Positions 36,301-50,279 of a stretch of DNA of 64,000 nt are shown piece by piece (the first letter of the stretch is position 1; each line of letters starts with the position of its first letter). The notes beneath the pieces were generated by a model. That model made no database searches. It was not told where the DNA came from and saw nothing but the letters and a program-made list of their open reading frames with translations. The position numbers and the translations under genes are program-made. The stretch comes from Phocoena phocoena (Eukaryota > Chordata > Mammalia > Artiodactyla > Phocoenidae). Where the stretch lies: contig NC_089239.1 of the NCBI RefSeq assembly GCF_963924675.1, positions 2,779,001 through 2,843,000 of the forward strand. Reading direction: 5' to 3'.

Positions 36301-37231
36301 ATGAAAAGGCAGAGGGCTATGTACCAGATGAAGGAACAAGATAAAACCCCAGAAAAACAACTAAATGAAGCGGAGACAGGAAACCTTCCAGAAAAAAGAA
36401 TTCAGAATAATGATAGTGAAGATGGTCCAGGACCTTGGAAAAAGAATGGAGGCAAAGATCGAGAAGATGCAAGAAATGTTTAACAAAGACCTAGAAGAAT
36501 TAAGGAACAAACACCTAGAAGAATTAAAGAAAAAACAAACAGAGATGAACAATACAATAACTGAAATGAAAAATACACTAGAAGGAATCAGCAGCAGAAT
36601 AAGTGAGGCAGAAGAACGGATAAGTGACCTGGAGGACAGAATGGTGGAATTCACTGCTGCGGAACAGAATAAAGAAAAAAGAATGAAAAGAAATGAAGAC
36701 AGCCTAAGAGACCTCTGAGACAACATTAAACAGAACAACATTCTCATTATAGGGGTCCCAAAAGGAGAAGAGAGAGAGAAAGGACCCAAGAAAATAGTTG
36801 AAGAGCTTATAGTCAAAAACTTCCCTAACACAGGAAAGGAAATAGCCACCCAAGTCCAGGAAGCGCAGAGAGTCCCAGGCAGGGTAAACCCAAAGAGAAA
36901 CACGCCGAGACACATGGTAATCAAACTGACAAAAACTAAAGACAAAGAAAAATTATTGAAAGGAACAAGGGAAAAATGACAAATAACATACAAGGGAACT
37001 CCCATAAGGTTAACAGCTGATTTCTCAGAAGAAACTCTACAAGCCAGAAGGGAGTGGCATGATATATTTAAAGTGATGAAAGTGAAGAACCTACAACCAA
37101 GATTACTCTACCCAGCAAGGATCTCATTCAGATTAGATGGACAAATCAAAAGCTTTATAGACAAGCAAAAGCTAAGAGAATTCAGCACCACCAAACCAGC
37201 TCTACAACAAATGCTAAAGGAACTTCTCTAA
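36301..37231 (+). pseudogene. L1-C ORF1
   Basis: ORF1p remnant. The start MKRQRAMYQMKEQDKTPEKQ is in one frame. A frameshift leads to the coiled-coil part (36365-36718) with MNNTITEMKNTLEGISSRIS, which stops at 36716-36718. The RNA-binding half follows in the same frame after the stop, with RREWHDIFKVM and ending QQMLKELL at TAA 37229. One frameshift and at least two stops are present. Confidence 0.88.
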
Positions 37232-37289
37232 GTGGGAAACACAAGAGAAGAAAAGGACTTATAAAAACAAACCCATAACAATTAGGAAA

Positions 37290-40200
37290 ATGGTAATAGG
37301 AACATACATATCAATAATTACCTTAAACGTGAATGGATTAAACGCTCCAACCAAAAGACACAGGCTCGCAGAATGGAAAAAAAAAAAAAAGACCCATATA
37401 TATGCTGTCTACAAGAGACCCACTTCAGACCTAAGGACACATACAGACTGAGAGTGAGGGGATGGAAAAAGATATTCCATGCAAATGGAAATCAAAAGAG
37501 GGCTGGAACAGCAATACTCATATCAGACAAAATAGACTTTAAAATAAAGAATGTTACAAGAGACAAGGAAGGACACTAAATAATGATCAAGGGATCAAAC
37601 CAAGAAGAAGAGAGAACAATTATAAATATATATGCACCCCAACATAGGAGCACCTCAATACATAAGGCAACTGCTAACACCTATAAAAGAGGAAATTGAC
37701 AGTAACACAGTAATAGTGGGGGACTTTAACACCTCACTTACACCAATGGACAGATGATCCTAACTGAAAATTAATAAGGAAACACAAGCTTTAAATGACA
37801 CAACAGGCCAGACAGATTTAATTGATATTTATAGGACATTCCATCCAAACAGCAGATCACACTTTCTTCTAAAGTGCACATAGAACATTCTCCTGGATAG
37901 ATCACACCCTGGGTCACTAATCAAGCCTCAGGAAATTTAAGAAAATTGAAATCATATCAAGCATCTTTTCTGACCACAACACTATGAGATTAGAAATCAA
38001 CTGCAAGAAAAAAAACATAAAAAACACAAACACATGGAGGCTAAACAATACGTTACTAAATAATCAAGAGATCACTGAAGAAATCAAAGAGGAAATCAAA
38101 AAATACCTAGAGATAAATTACAAAGAAAACACAATGATCCAAAACCTATAGGATGCAGCAAAAGCAGTTCTAAGAGGGAAGTTTATAGCTATACAAGCCT
38201 ACCTCAAGAAACAAGAAAAATCTCAAATAAACAATCTAACCTTACACCTAAAGGAACTAGAGAAAGAACAAACAAAAGCCAAAGTTAGTAGAAGGAAGGA
38301 AATCATAAAGATCAGAGCAGAAATAAATGAAATAGAAACAAAGAAAACAATAGCAAAGATCAATAAAACTAAAAGCTGCTTCTTTGAGAAGATAAACAAA
38401 ATTGATAAACCATTTGCCAGACTCATCAAGAAAAAGAGGGAGAGGACTCAAATCAATAAAATTAGAAATGAAAAAGGAGAAGTTACAACAGACAACGCAG
38501 ATATACAAAGCACCCTAAGAGACTACTACAAGCAACTCTATGCCAATGAAATGGACCTGGAAGAAATGGACCTATTCTTAGAAAGGTATAATCTTCCAAG
38601 ACTGAACCAGGAAGAAACAGAAAATACGAACAGACCAATCACAAGTAATGAAATAGAAACTGTAATCAAAAATCTTCCAACAAACAAAATACCAGGACCA
38701 GATGGCTTCACAGGTGAATTCTATCAAACATTTAGAGAAGAGCTAACACCCATCCTTCTCAAACTCTTCCAAAAAACTGCAGAGGAAGGAACACTCCCAA
38801 AATCATTCTATGAAGCCACCATCACCCTGATACCAAAACCAGACAAAGATACTACAAAAAAGAAATTACAGACCAATATCACTGATGAATATAGATGCAA
38901 AAATCCTCAACAAAATACTAGCAAACAGAATCCAACAACACATTAAAAGGATCATACACCATGATCAAGAGGGATTTATCCCAGGGATGCAAGGATTCTT
39001 CAATATACGCAAATCAATCAATGTGATACACCATATTAACAAATTGAAGGAAAACTGTATGATCATCTCAATAGATGCAGAAAAAGCTTCTGACAAAATT
39101 CAACACCCATTTATGATAAAAACCCTCCCAAAAGAGAGCATAGAGGGAACCTACCTCAACATAATAAAGGCCATATACGACAAACCCACAGCAAACATCA
39201 TTCTTAATGGTGAAAAACTGAAAGCATTTCCTGTAAGATCATGAAAAAGACAAGGATGTCCACTTCCACCACAATTATTCAACATAGTTTTGGAAGTCCT
39301 AGCCACGGCAATCAGAGAAGAAAAAACTGTCACTGTTTGCAGATGACATGTTACTCTACATAGAAAACCCTAAAGATGCCACCAGAAAACTACTAGAACC
39401 AATCAATGAGTTTGGTAAAGTTGCAGTATACAAAATTAATGCACAGAAACCTCTCACATTCCTATACACTAAAAATGCAAAATCAGAAAGAGAAATTAAG
39501 GAAACAATCCCATTTACCACTGCAACAAAAAGAAAAAAATACCTAGGAATAAACCTACTTAGGGAGAAAAAAAGACCTGTATGCAGGAGACTAGAAGACA
39601 CTGATGAAAGAAATTAAAGATGATACAAACAGATGGAGAGATATACCATTATCTTGGATTGGAAGAATCAATATTGGGGAAATGACTATACTACCCAAAG
39701 CAATCTACAGATTCTACGCAATCCCCATCAAATTACCAATGGCATTTTTTTACAGAACTAGAACAAAAAAATCTTAAAATTTGTATGGAGACACAAAAGG
39801 CCCTGAATAGCCAAAGCAGTCTTGAGGGAAAAAACCAGAGCTGGGGGAATCAGACTCCCTGACTTCAGACTATACTACAAAGCTACAGTAATCAAGACAA
39901 TATGGTACTATCACAAAAACAGAAATATAGATCAATGGAACAGGATAGAAAGCCCAGAGATAAACCCACGCACCGATGGTCAACTAATCTATGACAAAGG
40001 AGGCAAGGATATAAAATGGAGAAAAGACAGTCTCTTCATTAAGTGGTGCTGGGAAAACTGGACAGCTACATGTAAAAGAATGAAATTAGAACAATCCCTA
40101 ACACCATACACAAAAATAAACTTAAAATGGACTAAAGACCTAAATGCAAGACCAGACACTATAAAACTCTTTGAGGAAAACATAGGAGGAACACTCTATG

Positions 40201-41063
40201 ACATAAATCACAGCAAGATCTTTTTTGATCCACCTCCTAGAGTAATGGAAATAAAAGCAAAAATAAACAAATGGGACCTAATGAAACGTAAAACCTTTTG
40301 CAAAGCAAAGGAAACTACAAACAAGACGAAAAGACAGCTCTCAGAATGGGAAAAAATGTCTGCAAACGAATCAACGGACAAAGGATTAATCTCCAAAATA
40401 TATAAACAGCTCATGCAGCTCAATATTAAAAAAACAAACAACCCCATCCAAAAGTGGGCAGAAGACCTAAGTAGACATTTCTCCAACGAAGACATACAGA
40501 TGGCCAAGAAGCACACAATAAGCTGATCAACATCACTAATTATTAGAGAAATGCAAATCAAAACTACAATGAGGTACCACCTCACACCAGTTAGAATGGG
40601 CATCATCAGAAAATCTACAAACAACAAATGCTGTATTGGGTTGGGACAAAAAGGAACCCTCTTGCACTGTTGGTGGGAATGTAAATTGATACAGCCACTA
40701 TGGAGAACAGTATGGAGGTTCCTTAAAAAACTAAAAATAGAATTACCATATGACCCAGCAATCCCACTACTGGGCATATACCCAGAGAAAACCATAATGC
40801 AAAAAGACACATGCACCCCAGTGTTCACTGCAGCACTATTTACAATAGCCATGTCATGGAAGCAACCTAAATGCCCATCGACAGACGAATGGATAAAGAA
40901 GTTGTGGTACATATATACAATGGAATAGTACTCAGCCATGAAAAGGAACAAAACTGAGTCATTTGTTGAGACGTGGATGGATCTAGAGACTGTCATACAG
41001 AGTGAAGTAAGTCAGAAAGAGGAAAACAAATATTGTATATTAACGCATGTATGTAGAACCTAG
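37290..41063 (+). pseudogene. L1-C ORF2
   Basis: ORF2 remnant of about 1,258 codon-equivalents. The start is MVIGTYISIITLNVNGLN, then a frame break at the A run 37376-37390. Endonuclease and reverse transcriptase pieces follow ([20 protein letters not shown] at 38668, FADD box intact at 39336-39347) with a C-terminal piece 39822-40526. Compared with L1-E, about 36 bases are missing just before the FADD box. Many breaks: inactive. Confidence 0.88.
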
Positions 41064-41454
41064 AAAATTGGTACAGATGAACCGGTTTGCAGGGCAGAAA
41101 TAGAGACACAGATATAGCAAACAATCATATGGACACCAAGTGGGGGAAAGTGGTGGGGTGGTGGTGGTATGATGAACTGGGAGATTGGGATTGACAGGTA
41201 TACACTAATATGTATAAAATGGATAACTAATAAGAAGCTGCTGTATAAAAAAATATGCAAAATTTAAAAAAAAAAGAGTGCTGTGAGTGTGAAATGAGAT
41301 CATTATTCCCCGTCGCTGGAATTCTGATTAACAACACTATTAAAGTTAGAATAGCAGAAGCCTGCAACAACCAAACGTGCCCAATGCAGCAATGACTAAT
41401 CTCAGTGTCTGCATCTGTGAGAGGATGAGCTATGGCTATTAAAACAGCAGGAAC

Positions 41455-41850
41455 AGTGCAGCAACAGGATGGACCCAGAAACCATCATACTAAGTGAAGT
41501 CAGAGAAAGACAAATACCATATGATATCACTCATATCGAAACAGAAACAGACTCACAGACATAGAGAACAGACTTGTGGTTGCCAAGAGGGAGGGGAGTG
41601 GGAGAGGGATGGAATGGGAGGTTGGGATTAGCAGATGCAAACTATTATATAGAGAATGGATAAACAACAAGGTCCTACTATACAGTACAGGGAACTGTAT
41701 TCAATATCCTATGATGAACCATAATGGAAAAGAATATTAAAAAAAAGAATGTATATACATGTATAACTGAATCACTTTGCTGTACAGTAGAAATTAACAC
41801 AGCATTGTAAATCAACTATACTTCAATAAGACAAATTTTAAAAAAAGAGA
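41455..41850 (+). mobile_element. L1 3'-end fragment (intron 5)
   Basis: Holds AAGTGAAGTCAGAGAAAGAC, GTTGCCAAGAGGGAGGGG, GGTCCTACTATACAGTACAG and AACTATACTTCAATAAGAC. A 5'-truncated L1 of a different 3'-UTR type from L1-C, lying just downstream of it. Confidence 0.85.
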
Positions 41851-41989
41851 AACAAAAGGAAAAAAAATTTTGCCCACACTGGAAAAAAAAAGAATGCCTG
41901 TACAAAGAAATATAAATACAAACTATTAAATACAGAAAGCAAATCATAGTATTCAGACTCAATTACAACTAAATAAAAATGCACAGATG

Positions 41990-42108
41990 TGGGACTTCCC
42001 TGGCCATCCAGTGGTTGGGATTTCATGCTTCCACTGCAGGGGGCACGGGTTCGATCCCTGGTTGGGGAACTAAGATCCTACATGCCGTGTGGCATGGCCA
42101 AAAAAAAA
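41990..42108 (+). mobile_element. Short CHR-type SINE (intron 5)
   Basis: tRNA-like unit only: GGGACTTCCCTGGCCATCC, GGTTCGATCCCTGG, GTGTGGCATGGCC and an A tail. It is flanked by a perfect 15-bp duplication AAAAATGCACAGATG (41975-41989 and 42109-42123). Confidence 0.95.
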
Positions 42109-42947
42109 AAAAATGCACAGATGCAAACTGAGAAAGTTTGACAGTGACCTTGGAGTGACTCACAGTTAATGTACTGGGTTCTTTCTCCTAGATGGTGCTT
42201 TAGTGCAACAAGATATCCAGAGGATATTAAGTTGATTTACATGATTAACAAAAGATAAACATCTTAACTGGTTTTTCTTTGAAACGAGAGTTCTTACTTG
42301 GAAAAAATGTTTCAAAAAGTATATTTAGCTCTTTCACACGATGTTTACATTCTGATTTAGTTTACTTCCCCCCTTTTTTTTTTAAACTTTGGAGTGGAAA
42401 TGAATCCTGATTTCCAATACACTAAAGATTGCTTAGTGACTTGATGGGGTAATATCTTTTGTTATTTACAATTCCTGAAATTTTCTGGGACAGTTTCACT
42501 TTTATTTAGTTTGTTTGTGCCCATAAAGACATGAACTTTCCACTTTATGTCCCCACATCCGATTATTAAAGTCCACACAGAATCCTTTCTCAACCCAACA
42601 ACTGTAGCAAACTCAGAGCTAACAGGCCAATTTGTTATTTTTCAAATAATAATGAATACTTAGCAGTTTTAATTTGGTATATAAGAATGATTAAATTTGC
42701 CCTTTTAGTAAGTATAATTCTTTGATTAAAAAATCAAGAGAAGGCAAATCTTTGTCTGTAAATCATTGAGGGCTTTCTTATAGAAATTATATATAACATT
42801 TCTAATATTACAAGCCCTTATATGTACTGTGCTTCCAGCTCTCTTGATACTGAAAAGTGTAATAAACTTCATACTCATACAGGTTTTGCATAAAATTTGC
42901 ACATTTGAACATTTGAAATATTCAAGGCATAGGATGTTTCCTCCTCT

Positions 42948-43511
42948 TTCCTTTTTTTTTTTTTTTTTTGGTCAAGGAAAGTTTCAAACATATACATACA
43001 TATAAGTAGACAAACCAGTATAATGAACCGCTATGGACCCATTACCTACCTTCAACAAGTATCTACGAAGCATGGTCTTCATCTTCATCTTGAATCTTAC
43101 TTCATCTATACTCCCACCCACTGCCCCTTTTCCCTGACTTGGCTTGGTCATTTTAAAGAAAATCATAGGGGACTTCCCTGGTGGTGCAGTGGATAAGACT
43201 CCATGCTCCCAAGCAAGAGGCCTGGGTTGGATCCCTGGTCAGGGAACTAGATCCCACATGCATGCTGCAACTAAGAGTTCACATGCTGCAACTAAGGAGC
43301 CTGCCTGCCACAACTAAGGAGCCCACGAGCTGCAAATAAGGAGCCTGTGTGTCACAACTAAGGAGCCCGCCTGCCTCAACTAAAACCCAGTGCAACCAAA
43401 TTAATTAATTAATTTTAAAAAAGAATATATTTTAAAAAAATAAAGAAAGAAAATCAGAGATTCATTTCATCTATAAATACTTCAGTATGTACTGCTAAAA
43501 GATAAGGACTC
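42948..43511 (-). mobile_element. Ancient L1M-like piece, split by later insertions (intron 5)
   Basis: CAAACATATACATACATATA, CCATTACCTACCTTCAACAAG and TCATCTATAAATACTTCAG resemble an old L1 3' region. Related text recurs at 51055-51240. It is broken by the SINE at 43168 and by L1-E at 43512, and seems to resume after 49001. Family, strand and limits are uncertain. Confidence 0.4.
43168..43445 (+). mobile_element. CHR-type SINE (intron 5)
   Basis: Head GACTTCCCTGGTGGTGCAG, B-box region GGTTGGATCCCTGG, repeated CAACTAAGGAGCC tail units and a TTAATTAATTAATT end. It is flanked by AAGAAAATCA on both sides. Confidence 0.93.
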
Positions 43512-43908
43512 AGGGGGTGGAGTCAAGATAGCGGACTAGGAGGACATGGAATTCGTGTCTCTGCACAACTAGGGCACCTACCAGGGACTGGTGGGGGACC
43601 ACGGATGCCTAAGGCGATGGTAGCAACACCCAGTGACTGGCTTGCAGGATCCTGTTCCCAGGCCAGAGGTCGGGCCCGAGCTCCTGCGGTGGGAGCTCCG
43701 AGTCCAAACCAATGGACTAACAGAGAACCTCAGACCCCGAGGAATATTCATTGGAGTGAGGCCCCCTGGAGGTCCTCATCTCAGCACCAAGACCTGGCTC
43801 TAACCAACTGCTTGCAAACGCCAGTGCTGGAAACCTCAGGCCAAACAACCAGTAAGATAGGATTACAGCGCCACCTATCAAAAAAAAAACAAAGAAACGA
43901 CAAAAAAT

Positions 43909-44772
43909 ATGTTACAGATGAAGGAGGAAGGTAAAAACCTAAAAGATGAAATAAATGAAGACAAAATAGGCAACCTATCTGAAAAAGAATTCAGAGTAAT
44001 GACAGTAAAGATGATCCAAAGTCTCGGAAACAGAATGGGGAAAACACAAGAAACATTTAACAAGGATCTAGAAGAACTAAAGAGCAAACAAACAATGATG
44101 AACAACAAAATTACTGAAACTAAAAATATTTTAGAAGGAATCAATAACTGAGGCAGAAGAACGGATAACTGAGCTGGAAGATAAAATGGTGGAAATAACT
44201 GACAGGGAGCAGAATAAAGAAAAAAGAATGAAAAGAACTAAGGACAGTCTCAGAGACCTCAGGGACAACATTAAACGCACCAACATTCGAATTATTAGGG
44301 GGCCAGAAGAAGAAGAGAAAAAAAAGGGTCTGAGAAAATATTTGAAGAGATTATAGTCGAAAACTTCCCTAACATGGGAAAGGAAATAGTCAATCAAGTC
44401 CAGGAAGCGCAGAGTCCCATACAGGATAAACCAAAAGAAAATCACAACAAGACACATATTAATCAAACTATCAAAAATTACATACAAAGAAAAAATATTA
44501 AAAGCAGCAAGGGAAAAGCAACAAATAACATACAGGGAATCCTCATAAGGTTAACAGCTGATTCTTCAGCAGAAACTCTGCAAGCCAGAAGGGAGTGGCA
44601 GGACATATTTAAAGTGATGAAAGGGAAAAACCTACAACCAAGATTACTCTACCCAGCAAGGATCTCATTCAGATTCAACGGAGAAATTAAAACCTTTACA
44701 GACAAGCAAAAGCTAAGAGAATTCAGCACCACCAAACCAGCTTTACAACAAATGATAAAGGAACTTCTCTAG
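43909..44772 (+). pseudogene. L1-E ORF1
   Basis: ORF1p remnant beginning MLQMKEEGKNLKDEINEDK with a coiled coil to 44151, where a frameshift ends the frame. The remaining coiled coil and RNA-binding half continue in other frames to AGFLL-like text (SFRFNGEIKTFTDKQKLREF, stop TAG 44770-44772). About 288 codon-equivalents. Confidence 0.88.
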
Positions 44773-44829
44773 GCAGGAAACACAGAGACAGAAAAGACCT
44801 ACCAAAACAAACCCAAAACAATTAAGAAA

Positions 44830-47800
44830 ACGGTAATAGGAACATACATATCGATAATTACCTTGAATGTAAATGGATTAAATGCTCAAACCAAAAGACA
44901 TAGACTGGCTGAATGGATACAAAAACAAGACCTGTATATATGTTGTCTGCAAGAGAACCCCTTCAGACCTAGGGGCACAAACAGACTGAAAGTGAGGGGA
45001 TGGAAAAAGATAATCCATGCAAAAGGAAATCAAAAGAAAGCTGGAGTAGCAGTTCTCTTATCAGACAAAACAGACTTTAAAATAAAGACTATGACAAGAG
45101 ACAAAGAAGGACACTACATAACGATCAAGGGATCAATCCAAGAAGAAAATATAACAATTGTAAATATTTATGCACCCAACAGAGGAGCACCTCAATACAT
45201 AAGGCAAATGCCAACAGCCATAAAAGGGGAAATCGACAGTAACACCATCATAGTGGGGGACTTTAACACCCCACTTTTACCAATGGACAGATCATCCAAA
45301 ATGAAAATAAATAAGGAAACACAAGATTTAAATGACACATTAAACAAGATGGACTTAATTGATATTTATAGGACATTCCATCCCCAAACAACAGAGTACA
45401 CTTTCTTCTCAAGTGCTCATGGAACATTCTCCAGGATAGACCATATCTTGGGTCAGAAATCAAGCCTTGGTAAATTTAAGAAAACTGAAATAGTATCAAG
45501 TATCTTTTCTGACCACAACACTATGAAACTAGATGTCAATTACAGGAAAAAAACCTAAAAAATACAAACACATGGAGAGTAAACAATATGCTACTAAATA
45601 ACCAAGAGATCACTGAAGAAATCAAAGAGGAAATTAAAAATATCTAGAAACAAACGACAATGAAAACACGACAATACAAAACCTATGGGATGCAGCAAAA
45701 GCAGTTCTAAGAGGGAATTTTAGAGCAATACAATCCTACCTGAAGAAACAAGAAAAATCTCAAATAAACAACCTAACCTTACACCTAAAGCAATTAGAGA
45801 AAGAAGAACAAAAAAAAAAAGACCCCAAAGTTAGCAGAAGGAAAAAAATCATAAAAATCAGATCAGAAATAAGTGAAAAAGAAATGAACGAAACAGTAGC
45901 AAAGATCAATAAAACTAAAGCTAGTTCTTTGAGAAGATAAACAAAATTGATAAACCATTAGCCAGACTCATCAAGAAAAAAACAGAGAAGACTCAAATCA
46001 ACAGAATTAGACATGAAAAAGAACTAACACTGTAGAAATACAATGGCTCATGAGAGATTACTACAAGCAACTATATGCCAGTGAAATGGACAACCTGGAG
46101 GAAATGGACAAATTCTTAAAAAGCAAGACCTTCCAAGGCTGAACCAGGAAGAAATAGAAAATATAAACAGATAAATCACAAGCACTGAAATTGAAACTGT
46201 GATTAAAACTCTTCCAACAAACAAAAGCCCAGGACCAGATGGCTTCACAGGCAAATTCTATCAAACATTTAGAGAAGAGCTAACACCTATCCTTCTCAAA
46301 TTCTCCCAAAATATAGCAGAGGGAGGAACACTCCCAAACTCATTCTACGAGGCCACCATCACCCTGATACCAAAACCAGACAAAGATATCACAAAAAAAG
46401 TAAACTACAGGCCAATATCACTGATGAACATAGATGCAAAAGTCCTCAACAAAATACTAGCAAAGAGAATCCAACAGCACATTAAAAAGATCATACACCA
46501 TGATCAAGTGGGGTTTACCCCAGGAATGCAAGGATTCTTCAATATACGGAAATCAATCAATGTGACACACCATATTAACAAAATGAAGAATAAAAACCAT
46601 ATGATAATATCAATAAAAATAGAAAAAGCTTTTGACAAAATTCAACACCCATTTATGATAAAAACTCTCCAGAATGTAGGCACAGAGGGAACCTACGTCA
46701 ACATAATAAAGGCCATATATGACAAACCCACAGCCAACATTGTTCTCAATGGTGAAAAACTGAAACCATTTCCTCTAAGATCAGAAACAAGACAAGGTTG
46801 CCCACTCTCACCACTATTATTCAACATAGTTTTGGAAGTTTTAGCCACAGCAATCAGAGAAGAAAAAGAAATAAAAGGAATCCAAATCGGAAAAGAAAAA
46901 GTAAAACTGTCACTGTTTGCAGATGTTATGATACTATACAGAGAGAATCCTAAAGATGCCACCAGAAAACTACTAGAGCTACTCAATGGATACAAAATTA
47001 ATGTACAGAAATCACTTGCATTCCTATATGCTAATGATGAAATATCTGAAAGAGAAATTAAGGAAACACTCCTATTTACCACTGCAAGGAAAAGAATAAA
47101 ATACCCAGGAATAAACCTATCTAAGAAGATAAAAAACCTGTATGCAGAAAACTATAAGACACTGATGAAAGAAATTAAAGATGATACAAACGGAGGGAGA
47201 GATATACCATATTCTTGGATTGGAAGAATCAACATTGTGAAAATGACTATACTATCCAAAGCAATCTACAGATTCAATGCAATCTCTATCAAACTATGAA
47301 TTGCATTTTTCACAGAACTAGAAGAAAAAGTTGCACAATTTGTATGGAAACACAAAAGACCCCGAATAACCAAAGCAATCTTGAGAAAGAAAAATGGAGC
47401 TAGAGGAATCAGGCTCCCTGACTTCAGGCTATACTACAAAGCTATGGTAATCAAGACAGTGTGGTACTGGCACAAAAACTGAAATATAGATCAGTGGAAC
47501 AGGATAGAAAGCCCAGAGATAAACCCATGTACATATGGTCACCTTATCTTTGATAAAGGTGGCAAGAGTATAAAATGGAGAAATGACAGCCTCTTCAATA
47601 AGTGGTGCTGGGAAAACTGCACAGCTACATGTAAAAGAATGAAATTAGAACACTCCCTAACACCATACATAAAAATAAACTCAAAATGGACTAAAGACCT
47701 AAATGTAAAACCAGACACTATAAAACTCTTAGAGGAAAACATAGGCAGAACACTCTATGACATAAATCACAGCAAGATCCTTTCTGACCCACCTCCTAGA

Positions 47801-48620
47801 GAAATGGAAATAAAAACAAAAGTAAACAAATGGGACCTAATGAAACTTAAAAGCTTTTGCACAGCAAAGGAAACCATAATCAAGATGAAAAGACAACCCT
47901 CAGAATGGGAGAAAATATTTGCAAACGAAGCAACTGACAAAGGATTAATCTCCACAATTTACAAGCAGCTCATGCAGCTCAATATCAAAAAAACAAACAA
48001 CCCAATCAAAAAATGGGCAGAAGACCTAAATAGACATTTCTCCAAAGAAGATATACAGGTGGCCAACAAACACATGAAAGGATGCTCAACATCACTAACC
48101 ATTTGAGAAATGCAAATCAAAACTACAATGAGGTATCACTTCACACCAGTCAGAATGGCCATCATCAAAAAATCTACAAACAATAAATGCTGGAGAGGGT
48201 GTGGAGAAAAGGGAACCCTCTTGCACTGTTGGTGGGAATGCAAATTGATACAGCCACTATGGAGAACAGTATGGAGGTTCCTTAAAAAATCTAAAAACAG
48301 AATTACCATATGACCCAGCAATCCCACTTCTGGGCATATACCCTGAGAACACCATAATTCAAAAAAAGGCATGTACCACAATGTTCATTGCAGCTCTATT
48401 TACAATAGCCACAACATGGAAGCAACCTAAGTGTCCATCGACAGATGAATGGATAAAGAAGATGTGGCACATATATAAAATGTAATATTACTCAGCCATA
48501 AAAATAAACGAATTTGAGTTATTTGTAGTGAGGTGGATGGACCTAGAGTCTGTCATACAGAGTGAAGTAAGTCAGAAAGAGAAAAACAAATATCGTATGC
48601 TAACACATATATACGGAATC
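44830..48620 (+). pseudogene. L1-E ORF2 (large open pieces, RT box altered)
   Basis: The ancestral start codon is now ACG (44830). The first open piece (44863-45558) is an almost complete endonuclease domain: LNVNGLNAQTKRHRL, IIVGDFNTPL, FSSAHGTFSRIDHI, FSDHNTMKL. The second (46199-47299, 366 codons) is the reverse transcriptase, with [13 protein letters not shown] but FADV at 46916-46927 in place of FADD, so a catalytic aspartate is lost. The third (47639-48106) and the region to 48620 give the C-terminal domain with the [12 protein letters not shown] segment. It cannot make active enzyme as it stands. Confidence 0.9.
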
Positions 48621-49000
48621 TAAAAAAAAAGGGTCTGAAGAACCTAGGGGCAGGACAGGAATAAAGACGCAGATGTAGAGAATGGACTTGAGGACACGGG
48701 GAGGGGGAAAGGGTAAGCTGTGACGAAGTGAGAGAGTGGTATGGACTTATATACACTACCAAATATAAAATAGATAGCTAGTGGGAAGCAGCAGCATAGC
48801 ACAGGGAGATCAGTTCATGCTTTGTGACCACCTAGAGGGGTGGGATTGGGAGGGTGGGAGGGAGAAGTAAGATGGAGGAGATATGGGGATATATGTATAT
48901 GTATAGCTGATTCACTTAGTTATAACGCAGAAACTAACACACCACTGTAAAGCAATTATACTCCAATAAAGATGTTAAAAAAAGAAAACGATAAGGACTC

Positions 49001-50279
49001 TTTATTTTTAAACATACTGCAATTCTATTACCTCATTAAGAATATTATCAACAATTCCTCAATATTGTCAAATAGCAAGTTCAATTTTCCTGTCTTTTTT
49101 ACAGTTTAATTGCTCAAGTCAATATCCAAACATGTTCCATATACCCATTGCTTATATTTTTAATTTCTTTTTTCCCTTATAACTCAACTCCCATTTCTAG
49201 TTTATCCAGCACTAATAACATCACCATCACATAAAAAACTTGAAAACAGAACCATAAGGAAAGGTAAAAGAAGATATTTAAAAATTAAAATTAAAAAAAG
49301 CACTTATTTTCTTGTACATGCCTGTTCCCCAAGTGAAAAGGAGAAAGACGCTGTATTCTTACTACTTTTTCAGATTCTTTTCTGGTTCAGACAAATCTGA
49401 ACTTCCCTGGGCTTCCATGGGCACACTGGAATGTGATGGGGAAAGGTACAAGGCACTCTTGCTTTCCCCACAAGAGCTTTGTGCCCCCAGGCTGCAAAGG
49501 GAGAATCACATGTAGAAGAAGTTTCAATTCCACAGTGGGGCAAGGTGGGATTCTTCTCTTTGCAGGAGTCTGATATCAGCTATCTACCACTTTAAACATC
49601 ATGTAATAGACACATTCACATCCAAAGCACCAAATGAAAACACTCTAATAAACTGGAAGACCATTTACATCTTATCACCAAAGTAATGCAACTCCTCTTT
49701 ATGGATTGCACTCCATCCCTAAAGGGTGAGAGTGATAAACTCCCCAAAGGTGCAGGATTTCCCCAGGCTAGCAGGTTTTTTCTTCCAATTTGGATCCGGC
49801 TCACCAATAAAATCTCATGGTCTTTCCTGAGACCGTAACCAGCTGAGCATGTGAAAATTCAACCTTATTCCTTTTAAGAGGCAAGACCACCCCTTGGCAA
49901 GGTGACGTGCCAGGCCTGGGTCTATTTCACTTTCTTTTCCTTCTGCAGTCCGCAAATCCACTCACCAGAATCGTTGTTTACCAGGCAGGAGAAGGAATCC
50001 CCTCTCCAAGCTGGCTGACCCTAACCAAGGGAGAGTCCACCCTGAGGTCGGAGGTCCCCACCGCAGGAGCTGGGAAGCTGGACCAGAGGCGTGGCCTCTG
50101 GGTTCAGAGCCAAGAGGAGGAAGACAGTCAGTGTGGCAGCACCTCCCAAGCCCATCACAGGCCTCTTCCATGCGCTACGTGGCAGGATGTGAGAGTCTGT
50201 CAGGAAATAATGATTGCTCAAGTATTTTCTTCTACATCTTCAGCCACGTGGAAGAATTGAAGGCAGAGAGCCATTCACA
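49001..50279. other. HGSNAT: Intron 5, mostly unrecognised sequence
   Basis: Non-coding. The first 150 bases look like the continuation of the ancient L1M piece. The rest (49270-50279) shows no young repeat and no gene; its short open frames are not recognisable. Confidence 0.5.

Larger units (their letters stand above)
35392..41274 (+). mobile_element. L1-C, near-full-length L1 (intron 5)
   Basis: A 5.9-kb L1 antisense to HGSNAT, with a 0.9-kb 5' UTR, ORF1, ORF2, a 3' UTR and an A tail. The flanks AGGGTGTTGTGAG (35379-35391) and AGAGTGCTGTGAG (41275-41287) agree at 11 of 13 positions, so it is a decayed target duplication and an older insertion. Its 5' end is of the L1-A type and its 3' UTR is of the L1-B type. 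Confidence 0.95.
43512..48989 (+). mobile_element. L1-E, near-full-length L1 (intron 5)
   Basis: A 5.5-kb L1 antisense to HGSNAT, flanked by a perfect 11-bp duplication GATAAGGACTC (43501-43511 and 48990-49000). Its 5' UTR (about 400 bp, starting GGGGTGGAGTCAAGATAGCG) is unlike that of L1-A or L1-C. Its 3' UTR (TAGCTAGTGGGAAGCAGC, ending CTCCAATAAAGATG) also differs. It is a separate lineage, probably younger than L1-C, but its frames are broken. Confidence 0.95.
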
